Assembly (NCBI GenBank): GCA_009733775.1
Contig: WOGZ01000552.1
Span: 1-15,468, forward strand
Origin: Alectoria sarmentosa
Taxonomy: Eukaryota; Ascomycota; Lecanoromycetes; Lecanorales; Parmeliaceae
DNA: 15,468 nucleotides
Reading direction: 5' to 3'
The notes beneath the pieces are model-generated. The model saw nothing but the letters and a program-made list of their open reading frames with translations. It did not search any database and was not told the origin of the DNA. Of this stretch, positions 1 to 8,097 are shown in pieces (within the stretch, counting starts at the first letter, position 1; the number at the start of each line of letters is the position of its first letter). The position numbers and the translations under genes are program-made.

Positions 1-1338
1 TTATAAAAATCGCTTATAAATATTTAAATTTATATATACGATTATTATTTAAAAGATATACGATTAATTTGTATATAATTATTCAAAAGTCGCTTATATA
101 TATAAATTATTCAAATGAAAATATCATTAAAAAGATATAAAAACGATAATTATTATGTATATTAACAATTGTTTCATTTATAAGAGAATCAAAGGTTTTA
201 AACATCGTGAACATAATTTATTACAATTATTCTTAATTTTCCAAAAACGTTAGTGAAACATTTTTATAAACTTTATTGTCAATTTTTTATTATCAAAAGA
301 TTATAAGTTATATAAATCGTAATTAATTATTTAATTAAAAAGCGTTATCACATATTATGCACGACGAAAAATAATAACACATTTATTAAAAACGTTATTA
401 AAATGTTTATTAAAAAAATCTTTCGTATACACGAATTATTAACATTAATAATGTTCAATCGAGATTCACAATTTGTTATTACAATATGAAAATCTTTTTA
501 TAAAAGATTCGATATTCAAATTAAATTATTTACGATTTTTTATCTTAAAACAAATAAATAAACGAAACGAAATAATTAAGACTTGAAACGTTATTTACGT
601 ATTTATTGCAATTATATACAAAACGATTAAATTAAATAAACATTCATAATCAAATTTGCGAATAATAATAATGTTTCAATTTTTATAAATGTGTCGTTTT
701 TTTATATAAATAAAGGTTTTTATTCTCGTATAAATTTTAATTTTAATATTATTAATTACGTTATTATTTGAAAACGTTTTAATGTTGCAAAAATAAAAGA
801 TATTATAAATTATATATAAGACGTTCTCGCTTACATAGGCGATAATTTAAATAAAATATATTTTGCGATGATCAAACAAATTAATCGTTATAAAAAAGAT
901 ATAACGTTTAAAAAAGACGATCTCGTTTTTCTTAATAACAAAAATATCGTTATTAATAAATTATTTAAAAAATTAAACGATAAAATGTTCGATTTATTTA
1001 AAATTATATTTATTATCGATTTTTTTTATAAATTGAAATTATTTAAAATTATAAAAATTTATAACGTTTTTTATTTTAAATTTTTAAATTTTATTGTTAT
1101 TAATTTATTATTTAATTAAAAAAACTTTTTTTTTAAAATTATTATCGTTAAAAATAAAAATAAATAAATAATTAAAAATATATTAAATTTAAAAAAATTA
1201 TAAAATCGTTTTAAATATAAAATTAAATGAGAAAACGTTAATAAAGATTTTAATTAATATAATATTAATAAAAATGAATTCGATAATATAAAAAACGTAA
1301 TAAAAGACTTTTATAAAAGATATTCGAATAAGTTACGA
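1..1338 (+). pseudogene. RIP-destroyed Ty3/gypsy pol: integrase and chromodomain
   Basis: This is the 3' part of a Ty3/gypsy (chromovirus-type) polyprotein, broken by point mutation. It reads in frame 2 from base 2 to about 305, then in frame 1 from about 307 after a one-base deletion. In order I see: a decayed HHCC zinc-binding region (Cys at 170 kept, second Cys now Tyr at 179); the integrase core; the region around 820-1000 leading to the GPY/F module (Gly to Asp at 991, Pro to Leu at 994); and a chromodomain from about 1138 to 1338. The catalytic triad positions are Asn at 325, Asn at 457 and Lys at 565; the last two are separated by 35 residues as in DD35E integrases. Stops lie at expected Trp or Gln codons (for example 487, 559, 577, 628, 637, 769, 817, 1117, 1165, 1228, 1255). 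The 83-codon open stretch 868-1119 is just the longest surviving piece. It cannot encode an active protein. The family call is firm; the exact clade is not. Confidence 0.9.
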
Positions 1339-2460
1339 TAAAAAGATTAAGCATTATTCGATTAAATTAACGATTAATTTATAAAAAAATCTTATTATTT
1401 ATCTTTCATTTTTTTTTCTTTTTTATAATCGTCGTTGTTATAATGAGCGACGATGATTATATATAAATTTCGATTATTGTGCGTGCGTTTTCACGTTATT
1501 TTTTCAACGGCAAAATCGATCGATGTTGATAACGATAACATGTTGATTTAAGACTTAAACGAACACGCGACCTTTATTATTCACATTATAAACATCTTTC
1601 GAAGCTTTTTAACGACGTTTTAAGATTTTATTATCGTTATTATTAACTTTATTCAATATCATATATATAATAATTTATAAAAAAAGATTATTTAAAATAT
1701 CATTAAAATATATGCGAATTTCAAATAAGATTTAACGTTTATAACTCGATTCGATTCGAAAAACCTTATTTAATTATATTATTTAATTTTTGCGATTTTT
1801 TCTCCGCCTAAAATATAAAATATTAAATAATATTAAATATATAAATGTTTTAACGACGATTATAACGTCAATTCTTTATCAAATTACGTTATTTTTGAAC
1901 GTTTAAAATAATAAAACATTATAATATCGACGATGTTATTAACGAACTTCTCACGATATATTATTATCGTTATTATCGTTAACTTTTTTCAATTGAAAAT
2001 GATTATGAATTAAATGTTTCGAAAACACAAAATAAATTATAAACACATTTCTTTAATTTTCATAACGTTGAAACATCGTTTTTTAAAAAAAAAAGATAAT
2101 GTTACGAGCGTATTTTATATTTTTAATAAAGTTAACTTTTCTTTAACATCACATTTTTTTAACATTATTCGATTAAGTTTAGCGTAATTTAATAAAGGTA
2201 TTTATTCTCATATAAATGTCTTTTTTTTATATACATATTTTCTCTTCACTTAGTTATCTTATTCAATACATTTATATAATATAATTTTATATTAATTTTA
2301 ATAATATATAAAAGAAAACATCAAAAAAGCGCAATTTTATAATCGCTTTTAATGATAATATATAATTAAAAAGTTAAACAGTTGTCGAATTTGTTGAAAA
2401 TTCTTCGAATTTGTTTTAAATCAATAGTTTAATAAATTAAATCATTAATTTAAAAGTCAC
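1339..2460. other. AT-rich RIP block, probable pol tail and 3' LTR
   Basis: No gene is readable here. The pol frame fades out shortly after 1338, followed by a T-rich tract near 1400-1430. By position after the chromodomain, the 3' LTR of the same element should follow. A possible LTR start is the TGTTATAATG at about 1436, and promoter-like A/T and CT-rich tracts occur near 2195-2260. No second LTR copy is in the window to fix the boundaries, so they are inferred. Composition is as in the pol remnant, with most remaining C in CpG. Confidence 0.45.
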
Positions 2461-2554
2461 CCGAAAACTTACCTTTTTGAGTAATTTTTTTTGTCAAGCC
2501 TATATCAAGCTTGGCAATGAAATTCTAAACTGTGATACTCAATGCGTATTTCTT
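2461..2554. other. Transition from AT-rich block to balanced DNA
   Basis: Base composition changes here from RIP-like to ordinary over about 100 bases. The stretch ends at the target site of the transposon that follows. I see no gene or RNA in it. Confidence 0.6.
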
Positions 2555-2562
2555 TTTAATTA
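2555..2562. repeat. 8-bp target-site duplication, left copy
   Basis: TTTAATTA directly abuts the outer end of the left inverted repeat. An identical copy abuts the right inverted repeat at 3442-3449. A perfect 8-bp duplication touching both ends marks a DNA-transposon insertion; 8 bp is usual for hAT elements and within the range for Mutator-like elements. Confidence 0.88.
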
Positions 2563-2629
2563 GGCTCTTGATACCCGTACGTAGCTTTTTGATACATGTA
2601 CGTAGCCTTTTGATACATGTACGTAGCCC
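2563..2629 (+). repeat. Left terminal inverted repeat, three 21-bp units
   Basis: This 67-bp repeat begins GGCTCTTGATACCC and contains three tandem 21-bp units starting at 2570, 2591 and 2612. Each unit carries the palindrome TACGTA. Units two and three also carry TACATGTA overlapping it. Such iterated palindromes are typical of transposase-binding sites, though that role is inferred. It differs from the right copy at two bases. Confidence 0.92.
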
Positions 2630-2663
2630 TCTATTTCGCATATCTCTACTGACGCGTCAAGCA

Positions 2664-2937
2664 CTCAATAGAAATCTGGAACTTTGACGCCCTGATGCGT
2701 TACGGCGCTCTGGTGCAAGGACTCAATGCCCTTGATGAAGGGACTTATTGCCCTGGCGTAAGGACTTGCTCCGCTTCGTGATATGAGGAACCCAATAGAA
2801 AATCTGAGACTTGATGCCTTGATGTAAGACTTGTTGCCCTGACGTAGGGATTTGATGTACGTTACGACGCCTTGATGTAAGGACTTGATCTCCTTTTTTT
2901 ATGGGGAGCCCAAATAGAAATAAGGGCTTGATGCTCT
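2664..2937. repeat. Degenerate higher-order repeat of about 120 bp inside the transposon
   Basis: A block with the core AATAGAAA followed by a TTGATGCC-like stretch occurs at 2667, 2794 and 2913, which are spacings of 127 and 119 bases. Between these cores run shorter degenerate units of the type TGCCCTGATGTAAGGACTTG. The pattern suggests repeated internal duplication of a 20-22-bp unit. No protein-coding signal is apparent. Confidence 0.7.
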
Positions 2938-2960
2938 GATGTAGGGACTTGAAATCCACT

Positions 2961-3026
2961 GAATGCCGTGCGCGAAGGGACTGAATGCCCTGTGCGAAGG
3001 GACTGGATGCCCTGTGCGAAGGGACT
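2961..3026. repeat. Three tandem 22-bp minisatellite units
   Basis: Units begin at 2961, 2983 and 3005, each 22 bases, of the form GAATGCCCTGTGCGAAGGGA plus CT. Units two and three differ by one base. They are the best-preserved part of the transposon's internal repeat array, and related degenerate copies recur near 3241-3290. Confidence 0.88.
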
Positions 3027-3374
3027 TGGTTCGATATTTTATAATTGTATTTGAGAGGGGATACGATGCCCGTATTGAAAAGATGATTAATTCTCAGCCT
3101 CCTCCGACCTATTGTCATGCCAACCACATACTTTTCTATTATATAAAGGACTGCTCCAAAGGAGCTTTGAGAGAATAATCAAATCATCCTTCACATCGCA
3201 TCCCATCCCATCATCATATTTCAACAGCCCGATGATATGAGATTGAATGCCCGTGTGAAGGGATTGGATGTGAAGGGATGCCCTGGACCTTAAGCCCTAG
3301 CCCTAGATCACCTATTTGGTCATTGGCGTCGGGAAATATACTCGCCTTATTAACCTGTTCTGTTTAGCTTTAAG

Positions 3375-3441
3375 GGGCTACGTACATGTATAAAAAGGCT
3401 ACGTACATGTATCAAAAAGCTACGTACGGGTATCAAAAGCC
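3375..3441 (-). repeat. Right terminal inverted repeat
   Basis: This is the reverse complement of the left 67-bp repeat, with two mismatches. It has the same three 21-bp TACGTA-bearing units in opposite orientation and ends in GGTATCAAAAGCC. Confidence 0.92.
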
Positions 3442-3449
3442 TTTAATTA
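3442..3449. repeat. 8-bp target-site duplication, right copy
   Basis: TTTAATTA is identical to the copy at 2555-2562 and starts at the first base after the right inverted repeat. Confidence 0.88.
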
Positions 3450-3632
3450 TTTCTTTCAATTATTGTTGCTAAACCTCTCTAGTAAAGGCTCCATGAAGCA
3501 ACATCCACACATACCATATGCCAGATTGCTTCGACAGCCTTCGTGAGGACCATAAAACCTCCTGCCAGAATTTTCCAACGAGGTTTTCTCGATCCAGGAA
3601 TTAAAAGTAAAGTAGGTAAGTAGGTAAAGTAA

Positions 3633-3756
3633 GCTCAAAACCTCAAAGATGACTAGCGGCTTTTCTAAACAAACGAGCCTTCAACAACCGCGAAGCGCAA
3701 AACCTCAAACGGAACTAGCGCCTTTCCCAAAGAAAACATAAAGTTCAACAGCCCCA
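3633..3756. repeat. 62-bp tandem duplication, two diverged copies
   Basis: Copies start at 3633 and 3695. Both contain CAAAACCTCAAA, then ACTAGCG and CTTT, then a TTCAACA block, at matching offsets. They are clearly related but diverged at many positions. A short GTAGGTAAGTAGGTAAAG microsatellite-like tract (about 3612-3629) lies just before. Function is unknown; it lies in the spacer downstream of the APH-like gene. Confidence 0.7.
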
Positions 3757-4514
3757 AAAGCCCGAATGGGACACTATGAACTATGAATTAATAAGTCGCA
3801 CAGGAGGTCCAGGACTGAGTAGCCATGACCCATGGAACCCATGCCAGAAATCTTCTAGACAGACAGGCGGTCATACATAGCAGGAGACGTGCGTGCGTCA
3901 TGAAAAGAGATTTCCATGTACTTATACCCATCCTGCACCAGTCCATGGGCTCTGCCTTCGTTCGATTGTAGCTCTTTCAGAGCCATAGCATTCTTTGTCC
4001 CGCCCGCTCGCATCAGTGCATATTAACTTTATTTTTGATCCAAGGTCTATCTATGCTGCTACAAGAAATGTGAGGAGATTTCTTAGCGCTTGGTTGGGTA
4101 CCTGGATCTTGACGATATCTTGGGACGGGAAACATCCAACATGGTAAGGCTGGGCTAAGGAGAGGAAATCTAGAGAACACTGGCAAAGTTGCCTGAATGC
4201 TGCGCACGCAATTTGCTATCATTTTTGCACTTAATGAACCAGCAAAACAACGGATCTGAAACGATTCCAGAACCTAAACAGATAGCTAGAACAGAAATGC
4301 AGAAAACCTACCCCATTCCCCGAAATCCCTCCGTATCAAACCACTATGCCCGAACAACCCCTTGCACATTCCCGCTCACGGCTCCCAATTTCCTTCCCCC
4401 TTTGCGCATCCCTATCCATGCATTATGACCCGCATATGCCCTAGTTCCCTCAACTCCTCCAATCCAACCAGGAAGCTGGAGGCGCCCTCTCGACGAAGCC
4501 CGCGCTACAACAAT
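3757..4514. other. Gene-free spacer downstream of the APH-like gene
   Basis: Composition is balanced and there is no RIP bias. Open frames here are under 80 codons, lack recognisable domains and overlap each other on both strands. Part of the stretch nearest 4514 is likely the 3' untranslated region of the minus-strand gene. I found no clear polyadenylation signal, tRNA or other RNA gene. Confidence 0.55.
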
Positions 4515-7214
4515 TCACAACGTCTGATTCAGCAGTGCGAAGAAGCCATCTCGAAGTCGCTGCATGCGTCGGTCGTCAAGATCATCCTTCGCAAGGGCGA
4601 TGCAGACATCCAACATATAGAATCCTCCAGTATCCTCTTGGACAGGCTTATTCGTCTTTGGACCAATGGCAGGTTGTGATGTTTCAATTGGCGCCTCCTC
4701 ACCGGAATTCGTCCTTGCGGTCTCCGTCCCAATATGGCTGCTCGGCTCGGATACCAAAGGATCTGATGGCTGTTGTACATAGGGTTGATCCATAGGACAA
4801 ACGGCGTTCTGCCCATCATGTTGATGCTCAGTGTCTTCTGTGAATTCAAATCCATCTCTATCGTCGGCACTACTCCCGTCTCCACCTTGGGGACCTTCTT
4901 CGTATCCAGAGTCGCTTCCTGGATCACTAACTCTGCCATATCCATCGCCTTCGGGGTGTTCCGCCTTCCCATCTGGATGGTCATGGGTAGAGATGTCTGG
5001 GTTCTGCAGAATTTGAATGACCCAATGCGCCACGGCAACTTGTTGGTCAACGGTGAGGCAAATTTTGTTGTGTTCGACCAAGTGAGCGAAATTGCCACAG
5101 ACGGATCGTTTTTCAGCTCTTGTCAGCTCTTTGGATACGCTCGTGGCCTGTTGATTTTGCGGAGCTTTCTTTTCGCCACTTACGGAATCCTTGAAGGTGT
5201 TGCTCCCCTGGCAATGTAGATTCTGTCTCAACTGCATAAGCCTTGTCTGTAACCCCATCAGAACATCAACCCCCCCACGTCGGGCCATCTCGACCTTGGA
5301 TTCAATTTTGGCCCTACCTTCGTTGTCGTCGTCGCAGTGCAAGCAGTGAGCCACTCGCCGCAATTTCCTCTCAGTCCAGCCGCAGAAGGTTCGGGCAGCT
5401 TTGATAGTCTTAGGGGTCGGGGATGGTACTGCACTGGCGATGAGATCACCCTTCTTAGACTTTCTGTGGAGGCGCTTTGCTCCTCGTCGTAGCTTCTCCT
5501 CGAACCATCCACACACGCGAGCCGCTCTAGGCTTCCGATCTTCCTTCGTATGCTCCACTATGCTCAGCCCTTGAGCGTCAACGTCAGGCTCTGTCATCTT
5601 CTCCTTTGCAGGAGAAGTTTCTTCAAGGTCGGCTGGATCTTGCGTAAGTTCCCGATATGATTTGCCGACCGATGATATACCCGAAAGCTTTTCTATCTCA
5701 TCCACCAATTCGTCTATGGATAAATGCTCAATATTAAATGCCTTCTCATCGTAGCCCTCATTTTGAATGCATGAATCCTTCCCCACAACATCACTATTAT
5801 CCAATTCGCTCGCTTCGGTGTCCCCATCTTCATTATCACCTTCCTCGCTACTATCTTGCTCTCTAGAATCTGCGGTCGATGACTCTTCTGACCACTCTGC
5901 AGCCGTGAGCTCTTCCAGCTCATCAAACAAGTGCATCATCAACTCCTGCATCTCAGATGGTGCCCTTGCCGCGAGGTACAGACTGGTAATGATGAGTGAT
6001 CTCCGTGTCGTGTCCGCGGCCTCTTTGCGTAATTTTCGAACCCGAGCAGCGTGCCAACGGCTCCTAGCCAAATTCACTCGGTCATCTTTCGAGAGATAAG
6101 ACTCCATGAACTGTGCGTACATCGCGCGATAAGAGGCGAGTTGTGCCGGAGAGTCGGCAACGCAGTTTTCCTTTGGTTCGCCAGTTTCCACATCATAAGC
6201 ATAATTGCCTGGGTCATAGTCTTGCGTCAGGAATTTTGGGAAAGACTGGGATCCAATGCAATTGGGTACAGCAGAAATCCAGTCCCAGTCAATGATACCA
6301 GCAAGGGATCCATCGTCATTGACAAGGATGTTCTGATTGTCAAGATCGGGATGGGCCAGGACAAACGGTCTCTCCTGGAAGGCACTTGTATTCATGAGGC
6401 TCCACTCAAGAAAAAGACGCAGAAGCTTGTAAGCACCTTGTTCGACTATGCCGCGCTCGCGTGTTACCTCGCGAGTGTCGACCAGAGACAGAAAGTAAGA
6501 TTTTGGATCACGAAAGGGTCCAGTCTGGCAGAAAGCCATTGTGTTGTCATAGTCCGCCGAGCGCATGTTTGCGTACTGTGTCTCGAGATCGACTACGTTC
6601 GAACTACCGATGCCTGAGACCTCTCCTTTCGCATCAAAAAGAAGCGAGCCGCCCTGACTGAAAGTCAAAGTGTTGAGTTGCGCCATTGCTTCAGCGATTT
6701 CATGCAGGGATCTTATGCGGATTTGCTCCCGCTTCGCCTGAGATAACCCCTGGTCAAACCATACTTCTATCAACGGCTTTCCATGAATCAGCTCCATGAG
6801 TATGAACGGACACCCTAGTTCATTCTCGAGAGAGCCGTCAAACGCAAAGACTTCCGGAACCGGAATCGTAGTTTCACGTCGAATCAGACGCATCGTGGAT
6901 GCTTCAGAGGTCAATGCTTCAGCCGCAGGTGCATCCCAACATTGCTGGTGCCCAGTTGCCGGGACTTTGAGAACCCAAAGAGTTCCATCGGCAAACAACA
7001 AGGTGAAGACGGCGTTGAACGAGCCGCAGGTAATGTGAGATAGGAGTCTGCAACCAACTGGTCGAGGAGTAGTCGGTAAATCGATAGTACCCATGGAAGG
7101 ATGGCCCGAGTAGCGAACTGCAGACGCAAAAGGCGGAATATTGTCTCGCTTCAAGTTCCGCAGTACGGTTGCGAACCTAGCCTTATCAAAAGCGTCTTGA
7201 TCAGAGGAATCCAT
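4515..7214 (-). CDS. APH/choline-kinase-like phosphotransferase family protein with long acidic C-terminal extension
   Basis: This is a single-exon gene of 899 residues. It begins at the ATG at 7214, in context CAAACATGG; the open frame runs 44 codons further upstream but has no ATG there. The first half is a protein-kinase-fold APH domain: a glycine-rich loop near residues 61-70, VLKVP with Lys83, a conserved Glu near 104, hinge-like FILMELIHGKPL near 137-148, the Brenner motif HPDLDNQN at 288-295 (Asp290 and Asn295), and IIDWD with metal-binding Asp309. All key residues are present, so small-molecule or protein phosphotransfer activity is plausible; the substrate is unknown. Fungi carry many such paralogues, and antibiotic resistance should not be assumed. 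From about residue 440 the protein is acidic and low-complexity, with a repeated CGW-(x3)-KLRR motif near 568 and 611. I see no signal peptide or membrane segment. The 5' spacer is 883 bp. Confidence 0.9.
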   Translation of the reverse strand: MDSSDQDAFDKARFATVLRNLKRDNIPPFASAVRYSGHPSMGTIDLPTTPRPVGCRLLSHITCGSFNAVFTLLFADGTLWVLKVPATGHQQCWDAPAAEALTSEASTMRLIRRETTIPVPEVFAFDGSLENELGCPFILMELIHGKPLIEVWFDQGLSQAKREQIRIRSLHEIAEAMAQLNTLTFSQGGSLLFDAKGEVSGIGSSNVVDLETQYANMRSADYDNTMAFCQTGPFRDPKSYFLSLVDTREVTRERGIVEQGAYKLLRLFLEWSLMNTSAFQERPFVLAHPDLDNQNILVNDDGSLAGIIDWDWISAVPNCIGSQSFPKFLTQDYDPGNYAYDVETGEPKENCVADSPAQLASYRAMYAQFMESYLSKDDRVNLARSRWHAARVRKLRKEAADTTRRSLIITSLYLAARAPSEMQELMMHLFDELEELTAAEWSEESSTADSREQDSSEEGDNEDGDTEASELDNSDVVGKDSCIQNEGYDEKAFNIEHLSIDELVDEIEKLSGISSVGKSYRELTQDPADLEETSPAKEKMTEPDVDAQGLSIVEHTKEDRKPRAARVCGWFEEKLRRGAKRLHRKSKKGDLIASAVPSPTPKTIKAARTFCGWTERKLRRVAHCLHCDDDNEGRAKIESKVEMARRGGVDVLMGLQTRLMQLRQNLHCQGSNTFKDSVSGEKKAPQNQQATSVSKELTRAEKRSVCGNFAHLVEHNKICLTVDQQVAVAHWVIQILQNPDISTHDHPDGKAEHPEGDGYGRVSDPGSDSGYEEGPQGGDGSSADDRDGFEFTEDTEHQHDGQNAVCPMDQPYVQQPSDPLVSEPSSHIGTETARTNSGEEAPIETSQPAIGPKTNKPVQEDTGGFYMLDVCIALAKDDLDDRRMQRLRDGFFALLNQTL

Positions 7215-8097
7215 GTTTGGCCTGGAGGATCTGTATGGTTGAGATGGAGAAAGAAGAGAAGTTAATCCGTCAACTCTGAGACTTCTAGACCGATTCGGTG
7301 TTATGCGAAGGGTGTTGACAGGATAGCCTTTCCAAATTTGCGGCAAAAGCCTTGAGCTAGAAGTGGGAAGGCTCGACGTGTGTTGATAGTTTTGACGAAC
7401 TCAGGATGATTAAGACGTCGAAGTGTCGCAGTGGCTAAGAAATCTATAATAGGGTAGACTGTCTTGCAGAGCAGAGAGCTGGCGGAGGTACACTTTACCA
7501 AGCGCGATCGGGTGTTACCACAGAAATGGTGTCACTTCGATGCCAGCAGAAAGTGAAAGCACAGCTATTTGAATTCAAATTGTGGGATCGAAATGTTCGG
7601 AAACTATCCTTCAGGTTGTCAGGAAAGACTTATTCCGGCAGAGGTGTATTTTTGGTCCCAGTTCCGAAAACGCCTTGAGGTATTGAGTAGGAGGTATGGG
7701 ATCCGGAAGTGCCGAAAGTATATTCGCTAGAGGGACATAACACTTCTCCCAGCTATTTAGAATACGGCTAAGTAGTGTTGAAGCAGCGAACTTGCGAGAT
7801 TGCACTATCCAACAGTTACCAGCGAGTCTTCTCCATCGTCTCTGATCACAGTAGCCCCGAGTCCATAGTCGCAATTCTCCATGCAAAAGTCTTTTGCCAA
7901 GTCGTTCACATTAAACCTAGGGTCCAGAACGGGCCTTGTTGACTGTACCGTATCCTAGTCAAGATGCTAGAGTTTGACCATGATTGGCCGTCCAACGCAT
8001 TGTCGTTTGCCTCTCTCGTAATCGATCCCCAGTGCTTGGAGAAAATGCATTATTCAGAGCGGCAAAGCTGATCGGTGCTGCACCCTCTGCAGGAAAA
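7215..8097. other. Intergenic region, 5' side of the APH-like gene
   Basis: These 883 bases separate the two minus-strand genes and must hold the promoter of the APH-like gene and the 3' end of the ankyrin gene. Two short minus-strand open frames (7301-7501, 7611-7886) show no recognisable domain. I found no convincing TATA box or RNA gene. Confidence 0.5.

Larger units (their letters stand above)
2563..3441. mobile_element. Non-autonomous DNA transposon, 879 bp, long TIRs
   Basis: The element is bounded by 67-bp terminal inverted repeats (2563-2629 and 3375-3441) that match at 65 of 67 positions, and by an identical 8-bp target-site duplication. Its interior holds degenerate tandem repeats and no transposase-like frame, so it must be moved by an enzyme encoded elsewhere. 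The 8-bp duplication fits hAT (8 bp) or Mutator-like (about 8-11 bp) transposases; the long, internally repeated TIR favours a Mutator-like origin, which is inference. Unlike the neighbouring block it is not RIP-mutated, so it arrived after the RIP damage or escaped it. Two open frames across the interior (2723-3127 minus, 2963-3178 plus) are repeat-derived and are not called as genes. The near-identity of the TIRs suggests a fairly recent insertion. Confidence 0.9.

Noticed and set aside
868..1119. 83-codon open frame as an independent gene
   Set aside because: It is a fragment of the longer decayed integrase frame, which continues on both sides past stops at expected Gln codons.
2961..3026. 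Short regularly spaced repeats that might suggest a CRISPR array
   Set aside because: The 22-bp units are directly adjacent with no unique spacers, and the window is eukaryotic; it is a minisatellite.
2723..3127. 134-codon minus-strand open frame inside the transposon
   Set aside because: It lies entirely in internal tandem repeats; the LHQG-type repeats in its translation simply mirror the DNA units, and it opposes another repeat-derived frame at 2963-3178.
3940..4000. Possible tRNA suggested by a GTTCGATTG T-loop-like string
   Set aside because: No matching acceptor, D or anticodon stems could be formed around it.
4529..5098. 189-codon minus-strand frame and several plus-strand frames (4773-5219, 5767-6099, 6051-6617)
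   Set aside because: They overlap the long APH-like coding frame in other frames and lack recognisable domains; they are shadows of it.
4515..7214. Calling the APH-like gene an antibiotic-resistance determinant
   Set aside because: Fungi carry many APH-fold paralogues of unknown substrate; domain motifs alone do not show resistance.
7611..7886. 91-codon minus-strand frame in the intergenic region
   Set aside because: There is no recognisable domain, and splice sites linking it to either neighbour are not evident.
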